A stretch of 64,000 nucleotides of DNA, taken from Lojkania enalia. Lineage: Eukaryota > Ascomycota > Dothideomycetes > Pleosporales. Positions 46,739 through 58,389 of the stretch are shown one piece after another. The notes under the pieces are model-generated. The model saw nothing but the letters and a program-made list of their open reading frames with translations, was not told the origin of the DNA and did no database searches. A program made the position numbers and the translations under genes. The number at the start of each line of letters is the position of its first letter. The stretch's first letter is position 1. Location: the NCBI GenBank assembly GCA_010094045.1, contig ML986611.1:248001-312000 (forward strand), in the 5' to 3' direction.

Positions 46739-47548
46739 ATGGATCCGGGCACGCTGTCGCCGGCCTTTGCACCCTTCTTCGGCATGGTAAGGCATATGTC
46801 CCTGCAGGCGCTGATTGACCTCCAAGCTGACAAACATGGTAGAGCGGGATTGCCTTTGCCGTAAGTCCTCCAGTCCCGTGCGGTATTGTTGACACACTTC
46901 TGAAGCTCTACAGATGGTATTCGGGTGTCAGTACCTACCAAATACCCCCAAGTTCAGATGGCGGAGAAGCTAATACACGCGCAGGCTTTGGAGCTGCCTA
47001 TGGCACAGCAAAGTCCGGCATTGGCATCTCAGGCGTGGGAACATATAGGCCAGACCTGATCATGAAGGTAGCTGGCAGGTGTCTCGAGCCTTAAAAGCTC
47101 TAGCTGAATCCCTTCACAGTCACTCATTCCCGTTGTCATGTCCGGTATCCTAGCCGTCTATGCCCTCGTAATATCCGTCCTTATAGCTAGCGATATACGG
47201 CCGCCGCCCGCCAAGAACTACTCCCTATTCGCAGGCTTCATGCACATGGCGGCTGGGATGTCTGTGGGACTAGCTGGGCTGGCGGCGGGCTACGCCATTG
47301 GAATTGTGGGTGATGTGGTATGTCAACATGCATCCCGTCTTGGTTCTACAGATTAACTCTTAATAGGGCGTCCGCGCATATATGCGTCAGTCTAGGATCT
47401 TTGTGGGCATGGTCCTGATTCTCATTTTCGCTGAAGTTCTGGGTTTGTATGGGTAAGTCCTAGCACCAATAGACGTTGGCACGGTTGGTTCGCTGATTAT
47501 AGTAGACTCATTGTCGCGCTCATCCTAAACACCCGAGCAAGCGGTTGA
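46739..47548 (+). CDS. vma11: V-type proton ATPase proteolipid subunit c' (Vma11)
   Basis: Seven exons: 46739-46786, 46843-46860 (18 nt), 46914-46926 (13 nt), 46985-47067, 47120-47317, 47367-47452 and 47506-47548; 162 residues. It is part of the proton-carrying rotor of the vacuolar ATPase in vacuole and endosome membranes. Four membrane helices can be read; the proton-binding glutamate is Glu143 in [10 protein letters not shown] of the last helix. Assembly through the two micro-exons gives FFGMSGIAFAMVFGCFGAAY and then [39 protein letters not shown] and the end [16 protein letters not shown] fit c' (Vma11) better than c (Vma3) or c'' (Vma16). The length equals yeast Vma11 to within two residues. 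The start ATG is the only one giving the [10 protein letters not shown]-terminus. Confidence 0.93.
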
Positions 47549-48652
47549 CGAGCCAATGGTTTCGTGTCATGTATAACAGCTACTGTAGAAAGGATCGGCA
47601 AAAGCATCCACCCATCTATTCATCGCAGGATCCGGGAGTTTATATTCTTTCTATATATGTTGCGGCGTCGCATTTGGGGATTGCGAAAGGTCAGAAGAAG
47701 CGATGGGACCATCTTTAGGGATCCAGGTTTTTTAGTATGCAAGTCAGCTGTTGTCAGCTATTGTCAGCTACAATGGAATTGGAATCCAGGGTTCCCATAT
47801 TCCTGAACACCTATTTGAAAAGAGGCACCGCCTCCTGTGGTCTTTGCATTCTTGCGTGACATGTGGCTCAACCACGGTTTACCCAAAATCTAGCACCTGC
47901 ACTCTAGCTGTCGACCGAACCGCGGGCTCGTCCGAGGACTTGCCACCACACCCATTGCACCGCCAAGAGGCTGCGCCCATGACGCCGTTGTTTGTACGGC
48001 GCGCCGGAGCTCTTCAGACAAACGCGTCCAGACGCAAGCGCTGAAACTCGGCGGGCGCGCTCCAAGGTTGTAGTTCTTGATCGAAGGGGACATGAGAGAG
48101 TGCCGTGTGTATGGGCTCCATTTCCGAAACACAGTATCCACATGCTCAGCGTCTCACCACGTGTCCCGAAAGCCAGATCCATGCGGACGATGGATGATTG
48201 CTGGGGGAATGCGGGTACATATAACGTGCAGCAGGGCAGGTCGGCCGGTCAATTAATCGCCAATTCAACCCTGTTCCAGGTCCCGTGGCTTCATTGGACT
48301 TCCCCACGCGGTGCGTCATCCATACAAGGCTTACAGCGGGCTGTCTGCCCCCATGCCCGCTGCCCACTGCCCATTTCTCCCCCCTCCTTTCCCCGTTCCC
48401 CATTCCCCATGCAACCCCCGCCATCCAGCCAAGTGCTCGTTGTGACTCTAGACCTCGACCTCTTACGCGCCCCAGCAGCCCAATCCCGCGGTTGAATGAC
48501 CGCCGCAAATTGCGCCTTCACATCCTGGAGACCGGCGCCCACAACGTTTGCTATCCTACTACAAACCCAGGTCCGCGCCGCGAGAGCAATGTATTAAGGG
48601 GATCAGATCCCGCTCCGCTCCTGCCTGCAACCGCAGGCCCAACACGGTAGTC
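47549..48652. promoter_or_regulatory. vma11 3' flank and pkaC2 promoter / 5' UTR
   Basis: Overlapping open frames on both strands here (47992-48650) are GC-rich and lack any family motif; they are treated as non-coding. A strong C/T-rich tract with repeated CCATGCCCGCTGCCCACTGCCC-like units lies at about 48350-48425, typical of the core promoter or leader of fungal regulatory genes. A CACGTG core lies near 48158. Confidence 0.55.
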
Positions 48653-50243
48653 ATGGCGACCGCAATCCACAAGATACTGCACCCCCATAGCTCGCATAGC
48701 AAGGGGGAGCGCGACTCCTCGGTCCAGGACGACCACGAGGCTTCGCACGACCGCCAGGACTCGGATATGGAGCAGCGCGCCCGCGAGGATGAGAAAAGGG
48801 GACTGATGCAGTGGGAGGACCGCAAGGCGCCGCTCTCCCCGGGCCAGATAGACGCGGATCCGGATAGGAAAATGGTGGGACACTCGTCCAGCGTGCTCCG
48901 CCAGGAAGACTTCGAGCTAGTGAAGACGCTGGGAACAGGTGCAGACAGCCCTGGGAACACCTAATGGTGCTTTATCTAGTTCCCGTGCTGACCACCACTC
49001 CAGGCACATTTGCGCGCGTCTGGCTTGTAAGACTCAGTGAACCCCAGAACAACGACGACCGAGACAAGGTCTTTGCCCTGAAGATCCTGCGGAAGGTAGA
49101 CGGTATGCGGCTCATCTTTGCTCACACGCTGGCTTGCACTCCAATGCTAACGGTTGCCGTTTCAGTCATTCGCCTGAAGCAGGTGGAACATGTACGGAAC
49201 GAGCGCAATGTGCTCGCCGCAGTGGCGGGCCATCCTTTTATAACTACCATGGTCGCGAGCTTCCAGGATCACGACTCCCTCTATATGCTGGCAAGTTACA
49301 GTCAACCCCGGTTCGCCCAGACCCTCGCATGCTAACGCATCCTAGCTTGACTATTGTCCCGGGGGCGAAGTATTTAGCTATCTTCGGCGAGCGCGACGCT
49401 TCAACGAGCCCACATCGCAGTTCTACGCCGCCGAGATCGTCCTCATACTAGAGTTTCTACATGAAAGAGAAGGTGTTGCATACCGAGATCTAAAGCCTGA
49501 GAACATTCTCATAGATGCCGAGGGACACTTAAAACTAGTCGATTTTGGATTCGCAAAGAAAGTCGAGAATCGTAGGTTTCCCGAAATCTGGTATATATAA
49601 GAGATCGTACGCTAATGATTGTGTCATAGGCGAAACATACACGTTATGCGGGACCCCGGAATATCTCGCGCCGGAGGTGATTAGAAACACAGGTGCGTCT
49701 CCCCCCCGACATTGCGCGATAGCTATCGGATACAAACTAACAGGCACCACCAGGCCATGGCACGGCAGTCGATTGGTGGGCCTTTGGGATCCTCGTCTAC
49801 GAATTCCTGGTCGGCCAACCCCCCTTCTGGGACCAGAACCCCATGAAAATCTATGAACAGTAAGAAATACTCCACCTCTAGCCCCTCCCACACATATTCC
49901 CAATTTTTAACCCCCTTGCAGAATTGTAGAAGGCCGCGTTCGCTTCCCCTCCGCCATGTCCCCCGAAGCCCGCGACCTCATATCCGGCCTCTGCACTGTC
50001 GACACGTCGAAACGGCTCGGCAACATCAAGGGTGGTGCCGCGGCGGTCAAAGAACACCCCTGGTTCCGGAACATCGACTGGGAGGCTCTGTACCATAGGA
50101 AGGTTAAAGGCCCCATCATCCCACACCTGCGCGGGCCGGCAGACACCCGCAATTTCGACGAGTACGAGCCCGAGAGCGCGAACAGGGAGCCGTATACCCG
50201 CGAGATGAGCGAGAAGTGGGATGAGTGCTTTAAAGATTTTTAA
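48653..50243 (+). CDS. pkaC2: cAMP-dependent protein kinase catalytic subunit, PkaC2 type
   Basis: Seven exons: 48653-48938, 49004-49102, 49166-49290, 49346-49571, 49630-49692, 49754-49859 and 49922-50243; 408 residues. A Ser/Thr kinase of the AGC group, released from its regulatory subunit by cAMP; it controls growth, nutrient sensing and development. Motifs: glycine loop [11 protein letters not shown], lysine [22 protein letters not shown], catalytic [11 protein letters not shown] in VDFGFAKK, activation loop [16 protein letters not shown] with the Thr of the T-loop, and C-terminal hydrophobic motif CFKDF. The N-terminal 80 residues are divergent. PkaC2 is preferred over PkaC1 because of the ARVWLVRL and [10 protein letters not shown] segments. 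The third intron must use a GC donor (GCAAGT at 49291) to give the continuous kinase; no GT donor fits. Confidence 0.94.
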
Positions 50244-51803
50244 GCGGAAAAAAAGTTGGGTGGTTATGTTGTACTTTGTGGAGTTTTCGGTGCGGTGGGC
50301 ATGTGAGGTTTTTTAAGTATGTAGGTGGGATATGTGGTGACGCAGCGTATGCAGGTGTGCGTGCAGCATTTTTTCGTCGTAATGGATGTTTAACGGAATT
50401 GATGAGCGGGTGAGTGCGATGAATGGGTGGATGGGATTCTATGGCTGGCTAATCGATGGGTCGGGATGTGTGCCTCGGGGAAACCCCCCTTTTTCTTTTC
50501 CATCGGGATATATGATACCTTGTTGTATGTATGAGGAATGACGATGATGTCGAATCGATATGTATGTATTTCTAACCGTCCTCGAACCCCATTTCTCGCA
50601 AACCGCGCAACGAGCCGTGCATGCTCACAACACGACCGATCGATGGCATGAGCATTCTTCAGCGAAAAGGCCCGAGCTGGCCCTCACAAATGCAGTTTGG
50701 AACTTGCAGGGTTGAGGGGTCTTTTGCTGCGAATTCACGTCAGCTTCAAACTGGTAAACAAAAAGAAGACTCAGTGAGCCTGAGAAAACTCCCTTTTTAA
50801 GATTCTGCTCTCCTAACTTACATTTTCAATACAAGCCCGATCCTAAAACGCCACATGTCGGAATCGAACTAGAGAAATAAACTTACAGTCCTGATATCAT
50901 CAACGGTGAGTATCAGCGACTGTCAACAGGGAGGTATGAACACCCCTCAAGCCACCCGACTAAGCGTTGTGACCCGTGGGGGAAGGTAGTTAGAAGATGC
51001 CTGGTTTAGGGGGGCATTGCGTTCAACTCGAATCGCACTTCCTTACCGCCCCATACCCCATCCATCGCATGCTTAGCCACTCAGCTCCTCTCTCCTACCT
51101 CTCACACCGTAGATACACTCTCCCCGCTCAGCGTAATAGACTAACCACCCATTTCCTTTAACCCTCTTTTTAACCTTCTCATTCGCTACGTATCCATCAT
51201 TCCATTACACCACGTACGTAGTAAATTATCTTCTCCGTCAAGATGGACGAGCAAGGTTAAAGGTATCTGTAGATCAATATTTAACAGTATCCTAGGAGGG
51301 CTTTACGTAGACTAGTATTTGGGCCATGAAGTAGCGATTGATATAGACGCGGGACATGGATAAGATGTGGGTTATGCATATCCATATTCAAATTTATTGT
51401 CATATTCATGTTCATGGGTTGTTGTCATGTTGATATTTATAGTTATTCATATTCCTACCGTACCCAAGTACAACTTAAGCCACTTAAGCAATATGTAGAA
51501 ATATCCGGGTTCCATGCTCCCGTAATTATGTGTGTGTGTGTGTATGCAGGAAACATGCCATCTTAAATGCCAGAGGTGCAAACAGAAATCGCTTTCGGAT
51601 CGTCCAAGACGCAAAATGCTAGATAACGCCATGCGACATTCCATACAATGCCAACCACTCCATCCCAATGCAAACCTTGACACTCCTCACCAAAAAAAAT
51701 TTTCCGCTAATCAATTTGCAGCGCTCCAAAACACATTATCGCCAATAAATTTCGGCACCGATTGCCAGCAGCCAGGTCCCCCAACTCGAGTCCTCATCCG
51801 CAC
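50244..51803. other. convergent intergenic region
   Basis: 3' flanks of pkaC2 (plus) and the haspin gene (minus). T/G-rich 3' UTR-like sequence lies after pkaC2, with a short (TG)n tract at about 51530-51542. No gene, RNA or repeat family was recognised. Confidence 0.55.
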
Positions 51804-53900
51804 CTAACACGCCATAACATCCTCTGCATCCAACCACCCCCTCTCCATCGCCAACACAACAAGCTCCTTGACGCTCTCCAAACACCCCTCCCTACCCAAC
51901 ACATATGGGTCTAGCAACAACTCCACGCGCTGAAGAATCTTATGCAGCCTCGTTGCCTTCCGCTTCACCTTCTCTTCATCCTTTGCACCCTTGATATTTC
52001 GCATAACTTGCTCATCCGCCAAATTCTTCGGCTCGCTGCCCTCAATGTTGAGAAGTAGCTTGTACAAGAGGAAATGCGCCCATAACAAGTTTGTCTTGGG
52101 GTAAAATCCTTTCCAGACATCGCTGGGCGACTTGACGTACTTAACACCACCCATCTCGCGGCTCGCAGGATCGGGCGGTTCGAGCATGCCTTCATTGTTT
52201 TGCGCCATGGGATCGTTGTACAAGACCACCGCGCGCATATACCGATAGATCTCGTACTGGTATTCCGAGTCCGCGGACGCGGTGAACAGACCCATGTCCT
52301 TATTCAAGTCCAGGTACGCGACATCTGGCTCTGAGGCTGGGGATTCCGAGTCGCTGGATATGGAAGGCGAGAGTGAGAGCTGGGAGACGGATGACAGCGA
52401 GGACCGTCGATCGGTCAAGGGCGAAAGATGAACGACATCGGCGCGGGCCAATGTGTAATCGATGACGGTTGTCTCGAGGCCCGTGAAGCCCAACTTGCGC
52501 TGCAACGGGCGATGGACGGCCGTCTCTGTAAGACTAGAATCCGAGCGAGTAGATCGGATACAGACGTTCTCCAGATGGAGGTCGCGGTGCTCGAAACGAA
52601 CTGCTTCTTCTGCTTTCGCAACACTTAAACATACACCCCAAAACACGTCCCAAATCTCCCATATATTGCTGATGCCGCCTGCATCGATAACCTTCTCGCA
52701 GTCGGTTCCGGCATCTTGCATCTCAACAACTGCCCAGAGCTGTGTATCATCGTAGCTAGACTTCTTAGTTGGGTTAGGGAACTCGGATTTCTTCGTCCTT
52801 GCCCTAGCCTTGTTCCAGTCTCTCCAGGCTTGGCAGAAGGAAGCGGAGGGGCGACCTTGGAGGATAGTGAGTTCGCGGAAGTTCGTGAAGCCAGGGATGT
52901 GGTTGAGGTTTTGGAGCAGCCTGACTTCAGACTGGACGTCTTCAACAACAGATTTCCACAGGTCTTTCTCTTTTCTCTCGGCTAGTGCCCTTTCTAGACG
53001 CCTTGCTGTATCTGCCTTGCCCCTAGTCCTGGAACCGGCCTTGTTATTACTAGAAATTAGAGCATCATCAGGTGTTCGCAGCGCCACAAGTTTAAGGACA
53101 GACTCTTGGGCGGCCCCCTCAACGGCTATTTTCAGCTTCAAACGGTACACCTCGCTAAATGAAGCTTCAGCAATCTTGGTGACCGTGAAATGGGGATCCA
53201 GCTCCGAGGCCCATTCTTCGAAAGAAATGATCTTCTTACGGTCACTAAGATCCAAAAGAGGCTTCGCATAGGTCGTGTAGACAGCGCTAGGCTCTGGGGG
53301 TTTGTCAGGAGTTAGAAGATGGGGTTTTGCTTGTGGATTAGGGATCTTCGTTCTCGGATGACCCCTCCCTTTCCGAACTGGTGTCCTCGGAGCGGATGGA
53401 ATGACTTCGTGCGTCTGGCTCCTGTTTTTATTCGAAGGTGAGGCTTCACGACTAGAAGATGTTGATGCCCGCTTTAGTGATGACTCCTTAGTGGCTCCTT
53501 TCTGGCCACTCTCTGGCTGGCGATCTTTGTCTTTCTCTCCTGCAAGATTTTCATCCAATCTCATTTGCTCCTCCTGCTCCTCTCGCAAACCCTCCTCTTT
53601 CGGCGTCTCGCTATTTAGATCCAGACTCTTCAAAGCCTTTCGTAGCTTCTGCCCCCTTTCCTTGGACGGCATAGTAGCCTTCTCTACCGCGACATTATTC
53701 TTCAATGCCAATGCTTCAAGTTGTTGCTCCACTTCCACAACAGATACAACACCATTATTCTCCACTTCCTTCATAAAAGCCTCTTTAACATCCAGATTAT
53801 CCTTTGTGAAATCATCTTTACCCGGTGACATGAATTTGGCGTATCGCGAAGCCGTCAAATTCGCAGTACGCTTTCCGTAGACCTGTTTGGGTGGTGCCAT
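51804..53900 (-). CDS. haspin-type serine/threonine protein kinase
   Basis: A single-exon frame of 698 residues, ATG at 53900. Haspin phosphorylates histone H3 Thr3 at centromeres in mitosis and recruits the chromosomal passenger complex. The N-terminal ~225 residues are charged and Ser/Lys-rich with an early basic MAPPKQVYGKRTANLTAS. The kinase domain (about 230-690) has ISFEEWASELDPHFTVTKIA, the loop EASFSEVYRL, the lysine in SVLKLVAL, catalytic FEHRDLHLENVCI (around 440) and VIDYTLARAD (around 482), where DYT replaces the DFG motif, a haspin hallmark. A long Ser-rich insert follows. The C-terminus has the haspin-specific SDVWKGFYPKTNLLWAHFL segment. Intronless, in tandem with ssk1 upstream on the same strand. 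Confidence 0.92.
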   Translation of the reverse strand: MAPPKQVYGKRTANLTASRYAKFMSPGKDDFTKDNLDVKEAFMKEVENNGVVSVVEVEQQLEALALKNNVAVEKATMPSKERGQKLRKALKSLDLNSETPKEEGLREEQEEQMRLDENLAGEKDKDRQPESGQKGATKESSLKRASTSSSREASPSNKNRSQTHEVIPSAPRTPVRKGRGHPRTKIPNPQAKPHLLTPDKPPEPSAVYTTYAKPLLDLSDRKKIISFEEWASELDPHFTVTKIAEASFSEVYRLKLKIAVEGAAQESVLKLVALRTPDDALISSNNKAGSRTRGKADTARRLERALAERKEKDLWKSVVEDVQSEVRLLQNLNHIPGFTNFRELTILQGRPSASFCQAWRDWNKARARTKKSEFPNPTKKSSYDDTQLWAVVEMQDAGTDCEKVIDAGGISNIWEIWDVFWGVCLSVAKAEEAVRFEHRDLHLENVCIRSTRSDSSLTETAVHRPLQRKLGFTGLETTVIDYTLARADVVHLSPLTDRRSSLSSVSQLSLSPSISSDSESPASEPDVAYLDLNKDMGLFTASADSEYQYEIYRYMRAVVLYNDPMAQNNEGMLEPPDPASREMGGVKYVKSPSDVWKGFYPKTNLLWAHFLLYKLLLNIEGSEPKNLADEQVMRNIKGAKDEEKVKRKATRLHKILQRVELLLDPYVLGREGCLESVKELVVLAMERGWLDAEDVMAC

Positions 53901-54677
53901 GGTTCAGACGATTGTTAACGAGGCATGGATAAAACGGGTAGTAGGCAGAAGGAATAAAAAAAAAGGACGAGCGAAAAGGGGTGGTTCGGGAGGCCGGAAG
54001 GGCTAGGGCTCAGTGCGTCAGCCGTACAATGATGATGTAGTTGAAGGAGGTGAAGGTGAAGTAGCGAGAAGGGTCAGGGTCTGTATTCAACTTGCCAAAG
54101 AAGGCTTAGCGTAGTGGCGTTGGCCGAGCAACGCTCCCGCCTGAACTATAGAACGATATCAGCGCGAGCTAATTCGAACCTCCGAGGTTCGTAGTCACAG
54201 CATATTTATTTGGTCAAGCTTCAATATCACAAACTGGACGGACGGTTACTTCTGCCAAGGTAATTGGCTTTCAGCACTGTATCCCGCATCCGTTGTTGCT
54301 GATTACGATTACTCCGTCATACTCCCGCTAGCCCCCGCCACCGGCATTCTTCATTCCTAATGCCCTAGCTAAAAGAGCAAAGACATATCCCATGTCTAAA
54401 TCGTGTACCTTTAAAGCCTCCTACGTGAGTCATCGCAAGAATGAGAGCATCCGCCAATAGACCTGCAACGAGCAGATGTGATGGTATAACAAAACGTACA
54501 GTCCCTAAGAGTGAAAATTTCTAATCGCTCAAGAAACGCTAGCAGACCGGTGACAAAGAAAGTAACATAGAAAAATGATATACCATGCGATGCATGACCC
54601 CGTATATGCAATTTACAACCAATGGAAATGATGGGCGCTGGGAGCACCATCCCAAGGAAACTTCACGAAAAGATAAG
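53901..54677. other. intergenic between ssk1 3' end and haspin start
   Basis: No gene. A perfect inverted repeat CGAACCTC-C-GAGGTTCG lies at 54175-54191 within an apparently tRNA-like stretch, which did not fold into a convincing tRNA (see rejected list). The remainder is the haspin promoter and the ssk1 3' flank. Confidence 0.5.
54175..54191. repeat. short perfect inverted repeat
   Basis: Eight-base arms around a single C, CGAACCTC-C-GAGGTTCG. It could be a protein-binding palindrome in the haspin promoter or a chance event. Confidence 0.5.
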
Positions 54678-57110
54678 TCAGCTCTCCGAGCTACCAGGGG
54701 GTGGTGTTGGAGAGCCACTATCTTCTTCTGGTAACGGTGGCGGTACGACTCCAAGACTCCTCCTCTTATTCTTTTTTTCTTCGTCTTTCGGTTTTGCTAC
54801 GGTGAGCACTCCATTTGCAGTTGCGGGACTAGCCTTGCTATTTGCAGATGTCGCTGAAGTTGGACTGAGGTTATTGCCCCGTGACTTTGGCGCAATGCTG
54901 GAATAGCTAGTCGACAGCTTCGATGTGCCTTCGGTAGTATCGGATTGAGCCGCAAAGTCCTTCCATTTTCGCCATCCGTCGAAGTCGATGAGTGCTTGCA
55001 TGCAGCCCCATTCTTTGACCTTTCGCTCAAGCCATACGAAGTTGACGGGCTACGTTGTCGGGTTAGCGACATCCTTATTGCCAGAATGTTTGCCAGAACG
55101 TACCTTAGTAAGGAAGTCGTTACAGCCAGCCGCCAATGCCTCGTGCCTGTCGCTCTGCAGCGAACTAGCCGTTAGGGCCACAATGATGACAGGGCTTTTG
55201 AAGAGACTGCGATCACCCAGCTTGTCCTCCTCTGTAATATCCTTCTCCATCTTCCCGTCTTCACCGAGCCTGTTATTGGGCGCTTCGCTGCTTCCGCTAC
55301 TGAAGACACCAATGCTATTGACTCTCTCCAACCGCCGAATCTCCTTCGTTGCTTCTAGACCATTCATTATAGGCAGCTGAATGTCCATGAGGACAAGGTG
55401 AAAGCCGCCAGCTCTCCACTTGGTGACCGCCTCCTTTCCGTTCATTGCCCTTTGCCAGCGGACCTTCAAACGCTGCATAAAAGCGCCCAGGACTCGCAAG
55501 TTAATGATGTTGTCTTCTACAATCAGGACATTGATTGGCGGTACTGATCCGTCTAGTAGACCGGCCGGAAGGCTGGGAGTTTCAATGGGCTTTTGCTTCT
55601 TGCGCTTCTTCTCAGGCCTTGGTGAGGCAACCCGAGGGGTAGGCGGCGCTGATGGCTGCCGTATTGCAGGGTCTGTGGAAGCTGGGGGAGTGGGTATGGG
55701 AGCATTGGATGTTGTGGAGTGCTTTGTTTCGGAAGCGGAGGAGTCGTGGCGTGGTCGGTTCGGTGGGCGGACGGAGGTTGCGGAACTGGGGACGCCAGTC
55801 AATGTGGTCGGCGACGCTGTATTGTGTCGTGGGTACTTTGGTCGGCCGTGGTGACCCCTTCTTGTAGTACCGCCCGGAGAAGGGAGCGGGGGCAGTTGGC
55901 CCGTCTGGAGGACTGCTATAGAGTGTGTAGCATGTGGTACGGACACTCTAGTCTCATGTGAATTAGCAGTCAGCGCGACGGGAGAAGGGTTGACGATGGG
56001 CATTGGAGGAAAATATTCTGACGCGTTTTCGTATGGGCGAGAGTCATCGTGGTGGGCATAATACAACGGCACGCGCGGGGAGGGTTTGGGTGTTCGCCTC
56101 TGGGGTACCTCGATGAGCAAGGCCTCGTTCACCGTCTGTCCTCCAGGGTAGTATGCGTCCAATGTCCTACACATCTCCTCCTCGGGTCCCAGAATGCGGT
56201 CAGCAGATTTTGCATTGGCGTCTTTGTCCCGCGGGCATATCCGCAGCGTCACATCCGGCGCATCGAAGTTCCTGCCCAAGGAATTGGCATACTTCTTGAG
56301 GACCATGTCCCGCACATCATCCACTAGGTCATCCTCCCGGATCTGGACTAGAGTGGCGGAGGCATTGGGCCGCTTGACCCAGATCTTGCGGTGCAGCATG
56401 CCTGCGTTGAAGACGGCAGGCCCGGAGAAGTAGTCGGCGGTGGGCAGACCCGACGAAACGGCGACTCCGGAGGCTTCTGGCTCAAGGAGGGTCTTGATTA
56501 TGCGCGCATTCGAGGTTGTGACGAGCGACTGCCGGCGGAATAAGCCTGGCGGGGCGGGCTTGGAGCTAGGGGTGCGCGATGAGGGCAGAGGGAGCTCAGA
56601 TGGTTCCTCGGCGTCTGCAGCTTCAGCAGCAGTAGTGCTTTCGAGCGTGGGCTGCGACGGCTGGACAGGGACACGGACGGGCGTGGGCTCTTCTAGAGTC
56701 AGGACGGGGCGGGCGGTGCGTTCTTCGGCGGCGGGTGTAGGCAAGGATGGGCTCGTGGACGACTGGGTGGTGTCGTCGTTTTGTTCATGGAGGAGGGAGG
56801 GCGAAGTTTGTCTCAAGCTCTCCTCGGGCGGCGGCTTCTCGGGCAACAAGGCAGATTGTGCCATTCGCTGCTGCTGCCGCTGCTGGTGGTCGTCGTCTCC
56901 GGCGTCCCTATGGATGCTCGATACCCGCTCGTGCAGCTTCAGCTTCGTGAGCGACGCGCTCTTCCGCAGGCTGCCCGCCGCGCGCTCTGCACCCGGCCGG
57001 TCGCCACCCGATGAAGCTATACTGCGCGGTTTGGTGGAGGCCGCCGACGTCGTGCTCGGCCGTCGCAGTAGCTTTGTGAGCTTGGTTCGCACCGTCTTGA
57101 GGTCTCCCAT
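54678..57110 (-). CDS. ssk1: response regulator Ssk1/SskA/RRG-1 (HOG pathway)
   Basis: Two exons, 57110-55104 and 55049-54678, with a 54-bp phase-0 intron; 792 residues. It is the output of the two-component phosphorelay: unphosphorylated, it activates the Ssk2-type MAPKKK and so the Hog1 kinase under osmotic or oxidative stress. The N-terminal 520 residues are low-complexity, Ser/Pro-rich, with a conserved block near 245-335 (LHRKIWVKRPNASATLVQIR). The receiver domain (about 523-690) has VLIVEDNIINLRVLGAFMQR, phospho-acceptor Asp576 in LVLMDIQLPIMNG, and VALTASSLQSDRHEALAAGC. A roughly 40-residue insertion before the fourth strand is usual for Ssk1. After the intron, PVNFVWLERKVKEWGCMQAL completes the domain. 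The tail is Pro/Ser-rich. The first ATG of the frame is chosen (MGDLKTVRTKLTKLLRR). Confidence 0.95.
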
Positions 57111-57953
57111 TCCCCGCGTGGCTCCCTGGGGAAGCCCTCGCCGGTGAGATGGCGAGGAGAGCAGGCCAGCGGTCGGAGTGAGATGGGCGTAGGTGGTGGC
57201 TGGCCGAGCGCGCCAAGCTTTCTATACAGCTCCCATAAGGGAAATCGCGGGGAATGGAACGAGAAAGAGAAGGAGCGAGCAGTAATTGGGGGCAATTCAT
57301 CAACACAGAGACATAGGGGCCGGGCGCAACAGCAGCCCTGGCGATACTTTCCTAGCAGTGGTAAGCAGACGGTGGTGTGCTGGTGGCATTATTATGTTTT
57401 TGTGGTAGGGCATGCCATGTGAACACCAACGTTCCTTGCCTGTGCCCATCCATGATTGATATTCATCAAGCTGCAAGCATCTCACTGCTACGCCCACACC
57501 CGCCCTGCCAATCTCTTGCTCTGTCGCCACCGCACATGCCGCCCGCACGCGTCAGCTCGCAGTCCACTACGAGGCCGTGGCTCTGCGTGCATGAGTCTGT
57601 CTCGCAATGGCTGTCGACGTTCTTGACAGCAGTGCCAAACGTCTGCCGCAACTGGGCTAGCTCGACCGCGCTCCAGCCCAAGCTCAGGCCTAACCCAGCA
57701 CCAGCTCTAGACAACTCAACAGTGGCCTCATGAACGCGTTTGAGCATGCCAACTCGCAATTATTCGCCCCTTTGCTAGCCATGCGGCCGCCACACCGACC
57801 CCGGTCGCGCTGGCTTGTGCGCCCTCTATTGGGTGCACGTCTTTCGCCACAGCTCAAAACAACCCGGGATAGACCTGCAAAATAGCCCATTCTAGGAACC
57901 ATGGGCCTCTCCCTGCATAAAGGCGAACCGCCTCATTATAGAGACCCTTCTCA
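57111..57953. promoter_or_regulatory. ssk1 promoter region
   Basis: Open frames here on both strands are GC-rich and mutually overlapping, without motifs. This is the 5' region of ssk1. No certain element was picked out. Confidence 0.5.
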
Positions 57954-58389
57954 ATGGCAAGCAGCCAAAAGATAAGTGAGCTGGTCAACTTCGTGAGTGA
58001 CATGTGCGAAAGTGAGGATGCCCTCTCCCATTATTGGGATAGAATACTAGCGATTTGTTCTCCGGAAGGCCGCGAAGCCAAAGAAGCGAAATAGACATCC
58101 TTCTACCCCTATTCCCGAGGTCTTCCGCCACTTTTCCGCCCATGGTGTTCTGGTCCCTATTCAATTGGAGCCCTATTTGCAAGACACGACTCTGCTATCT
58201 CCACACCACAAAACATCAATCACGTTCAGACACCGGGCAGCTTCGCGAGTCCTTCAGATTCCGACCGACGACAGACTGTTCGAATAACATGAAACTCTTC
58301 AGACCTCTTCGTCTAAAGCGGAAATCGCAAAATGTGAAATCATAGTCCGTCTTCCCAGCGAAGATCCCAGGATCGCTTCGAGCATATGA
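57954..58389 (+). pseudogene. frameshifted coding stretch, unassigned
   Basis: An ATG at 57954 opens ASSQKISELVNFVSDMCESE and then DALSHYWDRILAIC, ending at a TAG at 58092-58094. In the next frame coding-like sequence continues TPIPEVFRHFSAHGVLVPIQ and SRVLQIPTDDRLFE, hits a TAA at 58285-58287 and goes on HETLQTSSSKAEIAKCEIIV to a TGA at 58387-58389. The residue pattern is protein-like, but the family is not recognised. One frame change and one stop suggest a decayed gene; a TAA replacing CAA would be a simple C-to-T change. An undetected intron is an alternative to the frame change. Confidence 0.35.

Noticed and set aside
47992..48650. Long GC-rich open frames on both strands upstream of pkaC2
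   Set aside because: They overlap each other on opposite strands, have Pro/Arg/Ser-biased composition without motifs, and cover the expected promoter and leader.
54095..54195. tRNA-like sequence (TTAGCGTAGTGG as a possible A box, GGTTCG as a possible B box)
   Set aside because: Neither strand gives a cloverleaf: no acceptor stem pairs and the T-stem does not close around the TTCG loop. The GGTTCG is half of a local palindrome.
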